Positions 40,457 through 50,114 of a stretch of 64,000 bases of DNA are shown here, one piece after another. Source of the stretch: Verrucomicrobium sp. GTDB lineage: Bacteria; Verrucomicrobiota; Verrucomicrobiia; Methylacidiphilales; UBA1321. The notes below the pieces were generated by a model. It had not been told where the DNA came from. It did not search any database and worked only from the letters and a program-made list of their open reading frames with translations. The first letter of the stretch is position 1, and each line of letters begins with the position of its first letter. Both the position numbers and the translations under genes were made by a program. Location: NCBI GenBank assembly GCA_017849585.1, contig JAFIGT010000027.1, positions 1 to 64,000 of the forward strand. The letters are read 5' to 3'.

Positions 40457-41142
40457 TGAATGCCTTCTCCTTTGCGCAGGATGTTGATATTGCCGTTGAG
40501 GCCTGACATGCGGATCAGGAAGGGATTGGTGCCGCCCTGGGCTCCGGGCTTGTCCACGCCGAGTTCGATGAAGCGGGCGGGCTCTCCGCGCGCGACGCGT
40601 GCCTCACCATTGGGATTGAATTGAATGAAGGAATTGCAAGCGACCGTGCCACGATCCCCCGCCTTGAAGGTGACCGGGTGGGGGATATCGGTTTTATCCG
40701 GGGAAGTATAGTCGGAGGCGTCGAGGGTCCTGCTCACGGACAAGCTGTTGCTAATAGTCAGGTTATCTAGGATTACCGGCTTGACCAAGGGGCGCCATTT
40801 GGAGGGATCTGTCATGCTGGATGTGGTATCGGCATCAAGCGTTCCGTCCACGGAGTAAATTGCGATCAGGACCGTCGAGGGCGTCAGATAGGCGCCAGAA
40901 GCGCCGGTCTGTCCAATTCCCACTCGCACATAGGTGTGATTACTCATGGCGTAGATCCGAGCGTATTCAAGGGTCCGGGAGGTCTCGGTAATCGCCTTGT
41001 TGACCCCACCGGAGGATTTCAAGGCCTGAAGCGCGGGACCCGAAGCGGCGGTCATCACCGCAATCACGGCGATGACCGTGAGTAACTCAACGAGGCTGAA
41101 CGCGCGCAAGGGACGGCAACGAGAGGGGATGGAGGGCTTCAT
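40453..41142 (-). CDS. Verru_Chthon cassette protein D (prepilin-type)
   Basis: The leader (RAFSLVELLTVIAVIAVMTAASGPALQAL) is a type IV prepilin motif with Glu at +5. The mature part has GDRGTVACNSFIQFNPNGEARV, which resembles the GspH pseudopilin core. ATG at 41142 (MKPSIPSR) is preferred; the frame extends 19 codons upstream from a weaker start. It opens the cassette. Confidence 0.8.
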   Translation of the reverse strand: MKPSIPSRCRPLRAFSLVELLTVIAVIAVMTAASGPALQALKSSGGVNKAITETSRTLEYARIYAMSNHTYVRVGIGQTGASGAYLTPSTVLIAIYSVDGTLDADTTSSMTDPSKWRPLVKPVILDNLTISNSLSVSRTLDASDYTSPDKTDIPHPVTFKAGDRGTVACNSFIQFNPNGEARVARGEPARFIELGVDKPGAQGGTNPFLIRMSGLNGNINILRKGEGIQ

Positions 41143-41353
41143 AACAGCTGAAGAAGGTGACAGGGCAACAATCGCACCGATTGCCGCAGAATTCAACATA
41201 AAATAAGTAATATATAAAAATCATTTAATTTGAAGGATGGCGTGACAAATAGCCGACTTCTGATAAGGTATTCTCATCTCAAACAGGAGCTTATTATATG
41301 TCGGGGTTATTTCTCATTCATTCGTCTCGGACTGAGTTGTCGGGGAGCGAGCA

Positions 41354-42607
41354 ATGAAAACGCCTCTTTCTCTCGGTCTTATTGGGGTGGGTGGCTTTGG
41401 ATTGTTTCACCGCAATGCGATGGCTCTTCTGCGTCAGGAGGGGCGTGCCCGTTTGACCGCGGTGGCGGATCCGACGTTGGATCGGCATCTGCAGTTGAAG
41501 CAGGATCTCTTGGCGCAAGGAATTCGGATTTATGCTGACTACCGGCTCATGCTTGAATCTGAGCCTGGGCTCGCTGCCGTGACGATTGCGGCTCCCATTC
41601 CGTTTCACGAAGAGATGGCGCACGCATGCTTGCAGTTCGGTCATAAAGCGTATTTGGAAAAGCCGCCGGTCCCTCTCATTCAGCAATTGGACCGCCTCAT
41701 TGCGGCCGACGGCCAGGAGAGGATTCACGTGGGGTTTCAATTAGTGGTCTCCGGCTGGGCGGCGCAGATCAAGCAGTGGATGGCGGAGGGGCGATTGGGT
41801 GATATTCTTTCCGTCCGGGCGGGAGCTTGCTGGCCGCGTACCGACGCTTACTACGCCCGGGCGCCCTGGGTGGGGAGGATGATCTATCAGGGGCGACCGG
41901 TTTTTGATGGGCCGGCATCGAATGCGCTGTCTCACCTGATTCATAGCGTGATGTATCTCTCGAACGCGCGGGAGTTCGGTTTTGATGAGCCGTTTGAAAT
42001 TCAGGGCGAGCTGTATCGCGCCCGACCGATGGAGTCTTACGATACAGCCTGTGTGCGGGGTATATTCCGCACGGGGGTGGAGTTCACGGTGGCAGTGACT
42101 CATGCAACAGAAAGGGAGTTGCCCTTCCAGCTACGCATTAACGGGACCAAGGGATGGGTTCAGGTTTCGCGGGATGGGCGCCGACTTGAAAGTAGTTGGG
42201 GTGGGCGTGATTTTACGGAGGAAACCGACTCGCTCGTGAATCTGTCGTACCGACGGTTTGTCGATTTTGTGGAGGGGCGCAGCATCCGACCGTTGACCCG
42301 GTTGGTGGATACGCGCGGCTACGTATTGGCGACAAATGGTCTGTTGATTTCCTCCGGCGGGATTCATGAGATCGAGCCGCAATGGGTTCGTCGTTATGAG
42401 GGGCCGGGCGGAGCGGGTTATGTGGTGACGGACCTTTATGAGGCAGTTGTGGAGACCATTGACACGGGCCGACTCTTTTCGGAAATGAGCCTCGGCTGGG
42501 GGAAATCGACCGGGACGGTATTGGTCGAAGAGCTGCAAGGTTGCGTCCTTCACGAAACGGCTAAGGTTCATTCTTCACGAGAGCCGGCACCGCTCACGCC
42601 AGCGTAA
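41354..42607 (+). CDS. Gfo/Idh/MocA-family oxidoreductase
   Basis: A 417-aa NAD(P)-binding protein: Rossmann domain LGLIGVGGFGLFHRNAMALL, then APIPFHEEMAHACLQFGHKAYLEKPPVPLIQQLD with the EKP signature, then the C-terminal sheet domain (GPASNALSHLIHSVMYL). GGGGAG lies seven bases before the ATG. It precedes a secreted beta-helix protein and may act on sugars released by it (inference). Differs clearly from the paralogue at 24203. Confidence 0.8.
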   Translation: MKTPLSLGLIGVGGFGLFHRNAMALLRQEGRARLTAVADPTLDRHLQLKQDLLAQGIRIYADYRLMLESEPGLAAVTIAAPIPFHEEMAHACLQFGHKAYLEKPPVPLIQQLDRLIAADGQERIHVGFQLVVSGWAAQIKQWMAEGRLGDILSVRAGACWPRTDAYYARAPWVGRMIYQGRPVFDGPASNALSHLIHSVMYLSNAREFGFDEPFEIQGELYRARPMESYDTACVRGIFRTGVEFTVAVTHATERELPFQLRINGTKGWVQVSRDGRRLESSWGGRDFTEETDSLVNLSYRRFVDFVEGRSIRPLTRLVDTRGYVLATNGLLISSGGIHEIEPQWVRRYEGPGGAGYVVTDLYEAVVETIDTGRLFSEMSLGWGKSTGTVLVEELQGCVLHETAKVHSSREPAPLTPA

Positions 42608-42671
42608 GTCATATTTTTGCCGTAGATTTCTCACACTTGCTTTTCGGCTAAATCCTTAAATAAATAATGAT

Positions 42672-42698
42672 ACAATTTATATCTACACAATAAATTGT
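42672..42698. promoter_or_regulatory. Dyad in the AT-rich gap before the beta-helix gene
   Basis: ACAATTTA (42672-42679) and TAAATTGT (42691-42698) form a perfect 8-bp inverted repeat with an 11-base spacer. The gap 42608-42786 is much richer in A and T than its surroundings and probably holds the promoter of the beta-helix gene. Confidence 0.4.
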
Positions 42699-42786
42699 TA
42701 ATAAGGAATTTATATATTAATGAGTAAATTATAGTTGTAATCGCAATTAAAGAAATGTATGAGACTAGGCAACCAAGGATTCCATC

Positions 42787-45700
42787 ATGTCCACCGTTTG
42801 CCTTCAGTCATCGTCTACGTTGTCACGTTGCTGGGTTGTTCTTCGGGTCGTTGTTTTCGCCGTACTTTCGTTCCCTCTCTCCACACTGGCGGGGTGGAAT
42901 TTCCCCGATATTTGCGGTCCTGACGGGATTGTCTATCCCAACTGGACCTACACCGGGATACCGGGTGGCATTCCCACCTCCTTCTCGCAAACGGTGAACG
43001 CTGCCTCGGCGCCATATAATGCCATAGGCTCCGATTCGCTCGATGATTCCATTGCCTTGCAGGCCGCGATCGAAGCGGTGGGCAGTTCCGGTGGGGGACT
43101 GATCACCCTTCCCGCGGGTACTTACTATTTGGATAAACCGTTGCTGATTCGTTACAATAACGTGGTCTTGCGCGGAGCCGGGAAGGGCAGCACCACTCTC
43201 GTCATGCGGTATCGTCCACCGACGGGCAACGTGACTTTCTACCAACCGGCGGCGGGAACCGCGACTATCTACCAGAACACCTGGGTGGAAATTCATGCAG
43301 ACCCGGTGAATCTTAAAAAACTTTCGCTCTTTGCCAGCGGTGTCCTTGTTTCGAGCGTGGAGAGGACCGATGATTCCTGGAGTGGTACCTTTTCCCTGAC
43401 GAGCAAGGGCGCTTACCTGTTGGACAAAGCGGGCGGCTCGGGTGTGGGAAAAGTCATCACGGCACAGGCGGAATACCTCGACGGTACCGTCAAAACCAAA
43501 ACGATGACGGTGGCCTTGAGTTGGGCCATCGATTCGAACGCGGTGCCGCGCGCAGGTTTGCTTGGGGCGATCAATTTTTGTGGTTACGGTCTCACCGGAG
43601 TACCCTATCCGTTGGCGACAAACGCCAGGCGTGGGCAGATGGTTTTGCAGGCGGCCACCACTCCGTCTATCGGTGTCAACGACGCGCTCTATCTCCATGC
43701 CCCCTTGAGCGATGAGTGGATGCAAAGCACAGGCTACGCCGGGACGGCGGATATTTTCCGTACGTATCTTTTTCAGGTGACATCCATCTCTGGCACGCAA
43801 GTGTCGGTGAATCAGCCGCTGCGCATCGATTATCCGCTTACGGCCAATTCCGTGCAGACGCCCTTTCTGCAAAAGGCGCAGATGATCCAGAATGGCGGTG
43901 TGGAAAATCTCACGATCAAGCAGACGCAGGATTTATGGACCAGCGGCATCGTGTTCAACTGGGGCTGGAAATGCTGGGTAAAGGGCGTGGAAATTGTAAA
44001 GACGGGGCGTTTTCCCATTGTCATGAGCGGCTCCAAGTGGTGCGAGATTCGGGATTGCACGATGGACGATGCGTGGTGGAAGGGACTCGCAGGCACAGCC
44101 TATCTGGGATTCAGCAGTGCCTATGATTCCCTGTTGGAGAATATCACCAGCACTCGGTTGCGGCATGCGCCCTGCCTGGTCAGTGCGGCGGGAAACGTGC
44201 TGCGCAACAGTACCTTTGCCGATAGCGACATGCAATGGCATGCCGGTTGGGCCAATGAGAATCTCTATGAAAATCTCTCCGTACAATCCAACCGGGGCAA
44301 CGGCGGCTACGGCTACGGCATGTGGGCTTCGCCCTCCGAACAAAATGATCATGGACCCAATGGTCCGCGCAATACGATCTATGCGTGCGATGTCACGTCG
44401 CCACTCGCAGGAGCGTGGATGGGCGGCTCGAACAAGGAATGGATTTTTGCCTACAACCGCCTTGCGGCGGATATGGGGCCGGGTTGGTTTCTGCAGCGCG
44501 ACAGCAGTGATCATGTGATTTACAAAAACACGGTGGCACTCGGTTTGGCTACGGCGGGGGTGTGGACGGACACGTCGGATTGCACCGGAGTGGTGATTCA
44601 GGAGAATACTTTTCGCGGCATTCCCTCGAATGCGCTCGCTTGCGGATTTTCCGCGGCGGGACCGTGCGCGAATAACACCACGACCGATGCGTTGACGCTC
44701 ACCACGGTCAGCAACTCTGGTTTCGAAAACGATCTGTCCAACTGGATCGTGACCTCCTCCGATAGCGGCATCAGCAGCGTGTCCACGGCGGAGAAGCATT
44801 CCGGTGCGAAGAGTCTCTATGTCAGCGACGCTCAGACTGGGGCAGGCTCGTATGTCTATTCCCCGGCCTTTCCTGTGCAGCCGGGTAAAGTCTACGCCAC
44901 GCGCTTCTGGCAAAAGCTGACTTCCGGCTCCAATCTCGGCGTTTACCTGCAATTCTACGACAGCGCGGGCGCGTCCTTGCTCGGAACGTATGTGGTCGAT
45001 AACACGCTGAACCAATGGAAGCAGGTGGTCTGGCGCGAGACCGCCCCGCTCAATGCGGCTACGGCGAAGATCCTGATCCATTCCATGAATGCCGCCCTCG
45101 TGACGGGTTATCTCGATGACTTTGAATTTGGCGAGCAAGTCGAGGCGCTGCCCAATGGTGGTTTCGAGCAAGGACTGGCCCATTGGAGTAACGCGGGCGA
45201 CAACGGCATGACTGTCGCTACGTCGAGCGCGACCGTGTCGGGCACGGCCGGAATACGAGTCACAGATGCGTCGACGACTGCCGGTTCGTCGTTGCTGTCG
45301 AAGCGCTTTGCCATTCAGCCCGGCTGGACAGCACAAGTCCGATTCTGGTCGCGGCAATTGACTTCCGCGTATGGCATCGCGGTGTATCTCCGCTTTTACA
45401 ACGCAGGTGGACAACTGACCGGAACGACTCCCTCATTGCAACTGCCCATTGATGACACCTGGAAAGAGCGGTCACTCCTGGGAGTTGCGCCTGCGGAGGC
45501 GGCACAGGTGGAAATCTGGATTCACTCCTACTCCTCAGCGCAGGTCACGGCGGATTTCGATAGTTTTTCATTCATGATCCTACCGCCCAAACCGAGCCCG
45601 GTTGCCTCGTCGATCTACGACTGGCAACTTGCGCAGAACAATCCCGGATTTGAGAGCGACTTCACCGGTTGGACGGTGGGTGCGACGGATAATGGCATGA

Positions 45701-46074
45701 GTCAGATCGTAACCACGGACGCCCATGGCGGCAGCAAGGTCTTGCGCGTGACCGATTCCAGTGACACTACTGGATCGGATTGCTCCAGTCCCAAATTCAT
45801 GGCGGAAGCGGGGACGACTTATCAGGTTTCCTTCTGGAGCCGGTTGATCAGTGGTACTGGTATCGGGGTGTATCTCCAATTCTACGATACGAACAATGCG
45901 CTGATCACGAGTGGCACGCAATCCATGGGTATTCCTTCCAGTGCCAATTGGGCCCGCTCTGTTCTTACGGGAGTTGCCCCGGCGAATGCGGTTTATGCCC
46001 GCATCTGGGTGCATTCCTACAACGCCTGGAAGCCGGTCGCGGATTTCGACGACTTCGATTTCCGGGTGAATTAG
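42787..46074 (+). CDS. Secreted beta-helix (pectate lyase-like) protein with three C-terminal CBM-like repeats
   Basis: A signal peptide (CWVVLRVVVFAVLSFPLSTLAG) precedes a right-handed parallel beta-helix (about residues 60-630) of the Pectate_lyase_3 type (DDSIALQAAIEAVGSSGGGLITLPAGTYYLDKPLLI). Three related modules of about 145 residues follow at roughly 640, 790 and 950, each starting with a G-F-E-x(5-9)-W motif (GFENDLSNWIVTSSD; GFEQGLAHWSN; GFESDFTGWTV) and ending with D-D-F/D-S-F. They resemble CBM4/9-type modules. The 1095-aa product is extracellular and probably binds and cleaves or remodels a polysaccharide. Confidence 0.78.
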   Translation: MSTVCLQSSSTLSRCWVVLRVVVFAVLSFPLSTLAGWNFPDICGPDGIVYPNWTYTGIPGGIPTSFSQTVNAASAPYNAIGSDSLDDSIALQAAIEAVGSSGGGLITLPAGTYYLDKPLLIRYNNVVLRGAGKGSTTLVMRYRPPTGNVTFYQPAAGTATIYQNTWVEIHADPVNLKKLSLFASGVLVSSVERTDDSWSGTFSLTSKGAYLLDKAGGSGVGKVITAQAEYLDGTVKTKTMTVALSWAIDSNAVPRAGLLGAINFCGYGLTGVPYPLATNARRGQMVLQAATTPSIGVNDALYLHAPLSDEWMQSTGYAGTADIFRTYLFQVTSISGTQVSVNQPLRIDYPLTANSVQTPFLQKAQMIQNGGVENLTIKQTQDLWTSGIVFNWGWKCWVKGVEIVKTGRFPIVMSGSKWCEIRDCTMDDAWWKGLAGTAYLGFSSAYDSLLENITSTRLRHAPCLVSAAGNVLRNSTFADSDMQWHAGWANENLYENLSVQSNRGNGGYGYGMWASPSEQNDHGPNGPRNTIYACDVTSPLAGAWMGGSNKEWIFAYNRLAADMGPGWFLQRDSSDHVIYKNTVALGLATAGVWTDTSDCTGVVIQENTFRGIPSNALACGFSAAGPCANNTTTDALTLTTVSNSGFENDLSNWIVTSSDSGISSVSTAEKHSGAKSLYVSDAQTGAGSYVYSPAFPVQPGKVYATRFWQKLTSGSNLGVYLQFYDSAGASLLGTYVVDNTLNQWKQVVWRETAPLNAATAKILIHSMNAALVTGYLDDFEFGEQVEALPNGGFEQGLAHWSNAGDNGMTVATSSATVSGTAGIRVTDASTTAGSSLLSKRFAIQPGWTAQVRFWSRQLTSAYGIAVYLRFYNAGGQLTGTTPSLQLPIDDTWKERSLLGVAPAEAAQVEIWIHSYSSAQVTADFDSFSFMILPPKPSPVASSIYDWQLAQNNPGFESDFTGWTVGATDNGMSQIVTTDAHGGSKVLRVTDSSDTTGSDCSSPKFMAEAGTTYQVSFWSRLISGTGIGVYLQFYDTNNALITSGTQSMGIPSSANWARSVLTGVAPANAVYARIWVHSYNAWKPVADFDDFDFRVN

Positions 46075-46271
46075 AGTAGGGATCTCTGGGGACAGATTCG
46101 ATTGAGATGCAGGGTCACTTTTCACACACACGGCGCTCCCGCACGTTCCTTTTCCCTCTTGATGAAACCCCAAAGCTTATAACCATAGTTACTTGCGTGA
46201 GTAACGGCTTTGAGCATAACAGAATTCATAGCAAACGCTAAAAATTCGAGAGGGGTTGACGAGCCGCCATA

Positions 46272-47465
46272 GTGTATATGGCAACGGTTATCACAAACGG
46301 AAAACAGACGGTCAAACTTTATCAGTCGGTCAATCGTGGGAAGGCCATGTTTCAACTGGCTTACTACAACGGGGGCAAGCGGGTACAACAGAATTTTACC
46401 GATAAGGCGCAAGCCAAGCGCGTAGCCAATCAGGTGCTCAACGGCAAGGCGGGTGATTCGGCCTTGGTTGACGCGGCGGCGACTCCCGAAATTGAAAGCT
46501 TGGTGGCGGCCAAGAAAGTTCTCGCTCCCGGCTACGCCTTGCATGTGGCCGTTGAGGAGCACGCGCAAGCAGTGGCAAAACTCGGTAAAGCGACGTTGCG
46601 GGATGCGGTGGAATTTTATCTGCGCCATCACAATGCCAACGTGCCCCGGCTCTCCCTGAAAGAGACTTCGGAGCAATTCGCAAAATCTCGGCAACAGGCA
46701 GGACTCTCGAAAAATTATGTCGACCTGTGCCGCCGTTATACTCGCCTACTGGCCGAAGGGTTTCCCGGTCTGTGCCTGACCGATTTGACGACGGCCATGC
46801 TGGATAAGTGGCTTGGTAATCTGAAAATCAAAGAGAAGTATATCAAGGCGTCGTATAAGAACGATATTCGGCGGGTGCTCGTGGTCTGCGGGGGTTGGGC
46901 GGAAAGACAAGGGTATCTCGTCAAAAATTGCAGCCCCTTCCCCGGCATGATTCGGTACAAGGAAGAGAAAACGCCGGTGACGATCTTCACTCCCGAGAAC
47001 ATCAAGACGATGCTGACGACTGCCGATGACGGCGTAAAAGCGTTTCTGGCTATCGGTGCGTTTGCGGGATTGCGCACGGCGGAATTGGAGCGGTTGGACT
47101 GGAGTGAGGTCAATCTGGAACGGAGCTTTATCACGGTCGCGGCCAGCAAAGCCAAAACGCGCCGTCGTCGTCTGGTGCCGATCTCCGAGAATCTGAAGCT
47201 CTGGCTGACGCCGTTGAAACAGGAGGCGGGGCCGATCTGCCTGCACCGAGACCCCCAACGGTCGGCAACTCGGTTCTGCAAAGGATTCGAATGGCAGCGG
47301 AACGGATTACGGCACTCGTACATTTCGTACCGTTTGGCAATCCTGAATGATACGGCGCGGGTCGCGCTGGAAGCGGGTAACTCGCCGGATGTGATCTTTG
47401 CTCATTACCGGGAATTGGTCACACCGGAAGCGGCCACGGCATGGTTTGATGTCCGTCCCGCCTAG
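46272..47465 (+). CDS. Tyrosine recombinase / integrase
   Basis: The catalytic domain (about residues 230-397) has Arg I in AGLRTAEL (R268), Arg II in NGLRHSYISYRL (R347) and the nucleophile Tyr in IFAHYRELVT (Y379). The two usual His positions are Asn here (RNGLRH and AGNSPD). Similar sequences recur in Verrucomicrobiota integrases, so the enzyme may still be active. The N-terminal 100 residues look like the usual DNA arm-binding region (KQTVKLYQSVNRGKAMFQLAYY). Start is GTG at 46272 or ATG at 46278. It is the first gene of the right-hand mobile element. Its att site was not recognised. Confidence 0.85.
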   Translation: MYMATVITNGKQTVKLYQSVNRGKAMFQLAYYNGGKRVQQNFTDKAQAKRVANQVLNGKAGDSALVDAAATPEIESLVAAKKVLAPGYALHVAVEEHAQAVAKLGKATLRDAVEFYLRHHNANVPRLSLKETSEQFAKSRQQAGLSKNYVDLCRRYTRLLAEGFPGLCLTDLTTAMLDKWLGNLKIKEKYIKASYKNDIRRVLVVCGGWAERQGYLVKNCSPFPGMIRYKEEKTPVTIFTPENIKTMLTTADDGVKAFLAIGAFAGLRTAELERLDWSEVNLERSFITVAASKAKTRRRRLVPISENLKLWLTPLKQEAGPICLHRDPQRSATRFCKGFEWQRNGLRHSYISYRLAILNDTARVALEAGNSPDVIFAHYRELVTPEAATAWFDVRPA

Positions 47466-47668
47466 TTCCAGTCAATCGCCGTTCTGCAGTCCGGCGCGGG
47501 ACGGCGGCATTTTAACCCGATTAAGAACCCACTCTAGCCGCCAATGTGCCTAACGGCCTGCGGGCGGTGCCCATGAGCGGGGAAATGGTACGGGCTTTCG
47601 CCCGGTTGCGCCAAATGGCCCTTTTCAAATGCTTGCATCTCGACCTTTCACTAACCATCATAGCAATA

Positions 47669-48958
47669 ATGCTCGTACTCGATAATTTACCGAATCCCAA
47701 GCGTGATCGGTCTTCTGCTGTCGGCAGAGCCGGCTGGTACCCTTATTACGCAGGGTTTTCTTCTGACTTCGCGCAAGCTGTATTAGACTATTTTGTAAAA
47801 TCGGCAAGCAGCCGTGTACTTGATCCATGGAACGGCAGCGGCACTACTACAGCGGTAACGGCAGGTAAAGGGCATGAAGGTTTTGGGTTCGATTTGAATC
47901 CAGTGATGGTGGTGGTAGCGCGAGCGCGCCTTCTCAATAAGCGCGAAAGGTCCAGTCTATTACCGCTTGCAAAACTTATCACATCGCTCGCTGTAAGTAG
48001 ACACGAAGTTCAATCTGATGATCCTCTAAATCTTTGGTTCAAGCCGCAGGCTATAGGTTCACTACGCCGAATCGAACAGGGCCTTCAAAAATCACTTTTT
48101 GGATTGGATAAGTGGGTGCCGATGCAAAAACACATCCAAGCGAATGATTTTTCTGATATAGCGGCGTTTTTTTATGTTGCCCTCTTTCGGACAATTCGTG
48201 CTTTTCTGACGAGATTCGAAAGCTCCAATCCTACATGGATCAAGGCCCCTAAAGGATACTCGACCAAGCTTGAGCCTTCCGAAAGGACAATTCGAGATCA
48301 ATTTTTGATGCAGATTTCGTCCATGATATCTGCGCTCGATAGCGACGTTTTGGAGAAGGATGGTAAAATTAAAATTGGTCTAGCGGCTTCTCAGCGAGTA
48401 CCTTTACCAGATTCCTCTATTGACTTTATCTTGTCGTCTCCTCCTTACTGCACTCGAATAGATTACGCATCAGCTACGCGTGTTGAATTGGCAGTGCTTG
48501 GTCTTTCAGAGGGCGATGCATTTGAGAATTTGCGTCGGTCATTACTGGGAACGCCTACTGTACCACCTGAAGCTCCCGCGTGTTTACCTGGATGGGGACC
48601 AACCTGCGAGTCTTTCTTAAGAGCGGTTAAGGAGCATACATCTAAAGCATCGTCGACCTATTATTATAAAGGACACTGTCAGTATTTTGATGGAATTTAT
48701 AATTCAATGCTCGAATTGCATCGGTGCTTAAAGCCATCTGGACAGGCCTGTCTTGTCGTTCAAGATTCATTTTATAAAGACGTGCATAACAATTTGCCCA
48801 CAATCTACGCAGAGATGGCCGAAAGCATGGGAATAAATCTTACTGGACGAAAAGACTTTCCCTTGTCTCGGAGTATGGGACAGGTAAACGTCATGTCTCG
48901 CCGCTATCGTACTTCTGGCGCAGCAACTGAAAGCGTACTTCTTTTTACCAAGGACTAA
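47669..48958 (+). CDS. DNA methyltransferase (amino-methylating, SPPY type)
   Basis: This SAM-dependent methyltransferase has motif I DPWNGSGTTT (residues 52-61) followed by FGFDLNPVMV, and the catalytic motif IV SSPPYCTRIDYA (SPPY at residue 257). The 200 residues between them would hold the target recognition domain, giving an alpha-like order. SPPY enzymes make N4-cytosine or N6-adenine. An upstream extension exists but ATG at 47669 (MLVLDNLPNPKRDRS) starts a better conserved-looking N-terminus; product 429 aa. Base composition is visibly AT-richer than the flanking genes. The DUF262 gene follows after 4 bases. Confidence 0.85.
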   Translation: MLVLDNLPNPKRDRSSAVGRAGWYPYYAGFSSDFAQAVLDYFVKSASSRVLDPWNGSGTTTAVTAGKGHEGFGFDLNPVMVVVARARLLNKRERSSLLPLAKLITSLAVSRHEVQSDDPLNLWFKPQAIGSLRRIEQGLQKSLFGLDKWVPMQKHIQANDFSDIAAFFYVALFRTIRAFLTRFESSNPTWIKAPKGYSTKLEPSERTIRDQFLMQISSMISALDSDVLEKDGKIKIGLAASQRVPLPDSSIDFILSSPPYCTRIDYASATRVELAVLGLSEGDAFENLRRSLLGTPTVPPEAPACLPGWGPTCESFLRAVKEHTSKASSTYYYKGHCQYFDGIYNSMLELHRCLKPSGQACLVVQDSFYKDVHNNLPTIYAEMAESMGINLTGRKDFPLSRSMGQVNVMSRRYRTSGAATESVLLFTKD

Positions 48959-48962
48959 TATT

Positions 48963-50105
48963 ATGGCGATTCCAACTGGAACTCTACGGGAAATGATCGA
49001 CCAAAAAGCGGTCATGGCCAAAACCAAGCGGCTCGATCTTTCCTTCAATGAACTGCTCGACATGTATAAAAATCATGAGCTTGAGATCCAACCAGCATTT
49101 CAAAGAATATTTGTTTGGGATTTAGTCAAACAATCCCAATTTATCGAGTCGCTCCTTCTTGAGCTTCCTGTACCTCCCATCTATGTTGTGGAAGAAGAGG
49201 AAGGACACTACGTTTTGGTCGATGGACTCCAGAGGCTATCAACTTATTTGCATTTCCGAGGAGTGTTAAATAATACCTCAAAAGGAATAACCGAACCGCA
49301 AACCTTTGCTTTGGAAGGGTGTGATATTGCAGGGGAGTTGAATGGGAAGGAATGGAAAGATCTTGATACTGTGCTTCAGATCCGGTTGAAACGCGCGACT
49401 GTAAGCGTGCAAGTTATTCGAAAAGAAAGCGACAAGGGGCTAAAATTTCACATGTTTAAGCGCTTGAATGATGGTGGGACACCAGTATCACCGCAACAGG
49501 TTCGGAACTGCGTGATTCGCATGCTCGAAAATGGTCCTAAAGTCATGGATTTTATCGACAAACTTTCCAAGAATGGGGATTACATCGCATGCTGTGTCGA
49601 GTCCCTAACGCAAGACCAGCAAAATAACCAGTTTGATCAGGAGCTCGTGCTTCGCTTTTTTGGCTTAAAAAATCGGCGAGATTTGTTCAAGCATGATGTA
49701 GGTCCGTTTATTGATACATTTACGGAAAGCATCGCTGGTTTGGACCCTGAAGCAACGCCATTTGATTTTACGAAAGAAGAGGAAATTTTCGTTAAGACAT
49801 TTCGAATACTTGCAGTGTCGACCGGCGAGTTTTCTTTCACTTTCCCTAACAAGACAGGTTCTGAACTTAGCCGAGGATTTAGTGCATATCATTTCGAGGG
49901 TGTAACTCTTGGTCTACAAGCGTCTCTTGATAAGCTAAATCCGATGGATGTTGGGCAAATGCAAAATCTTAAGGAGGCCCTGCGACTTGCGCGTCTCAGT
50001 CAAGACTTTCGCGATGTGTCATCTGGTGGTGGGCGTAATTCTCCTGGCCCACTTAATAAGAGAATCTCCATTATTGAAAATGCTGTTGCTAAAATTGTAG
50101 CATAA
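48963..50105 (+). CDS. DUF262 family protein (GmrSD/ParB-like nuclease fold)
   Basis: The 380-aa protein has the DUF262 hallmarks: LSFNELLDMYKNHELEIQPAFQRIFVWDLVKQSQFIES and the D-G-x-Q-R motif DGLQRLSTY (D87). In GmrSD-type type IV restriction enzymes the DUF262 N-domain hydrolyses NTP and drives cleavage. No HNH motif is seen in the C-terminus, so a nuclease partner may be needed. It lies 4 bases after the methyltransferase and 9 bases before the HEPN gene, in one operon. Not a standard restriction subunit. Confidence 0.85.
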   Translation: MAIPTGTLREMIDQKAVMAKTKRLDLSFNELLDMYKNHELEIQPAFQRIFVWDLVKQSQFIESLLLELPVPPIYVVEEEEGHYVLVDGLQRLSTYLHFRGVLNNTSKGITEPQTFALEGCDIAGELNGKEWKDLDTVLQIRLKRATVSVQVIRKESDKGLKFHMFKRLNDGGTPVSPQQVRNCVIRMLENGPKVMDFIDKLSKNGDYIACCVESLTQDQQNNQFDQELVLRFFGLKNRRDLFKHDVGPFIDTFTESIAGLDPEATPFDFTKEEEIFVKTFRILAVSTGEFSFTFPNKTGSELSRGFSAYHFEGVTLGLQASLDKLNPMDVGQMQNLKEALRLARLSQDFRDVSSGGGRNSPGPLNKRISIIENAVAKIVA

Positions 50106-50114
50106 AAAAGAATT

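Noticed and set aside
42823-45414. Minus-strand frames of up to 493 codons over the beta-helix gene
   Set aside because: Same shadow pattern; the plus-strand protein has a signal peptide and recognisable domains.
46090-46140. tmRNA-like start (GGGGACAGATTC)
   Set aside because: No tmRNA tag frame or 3' T-arm and acceptor follow.
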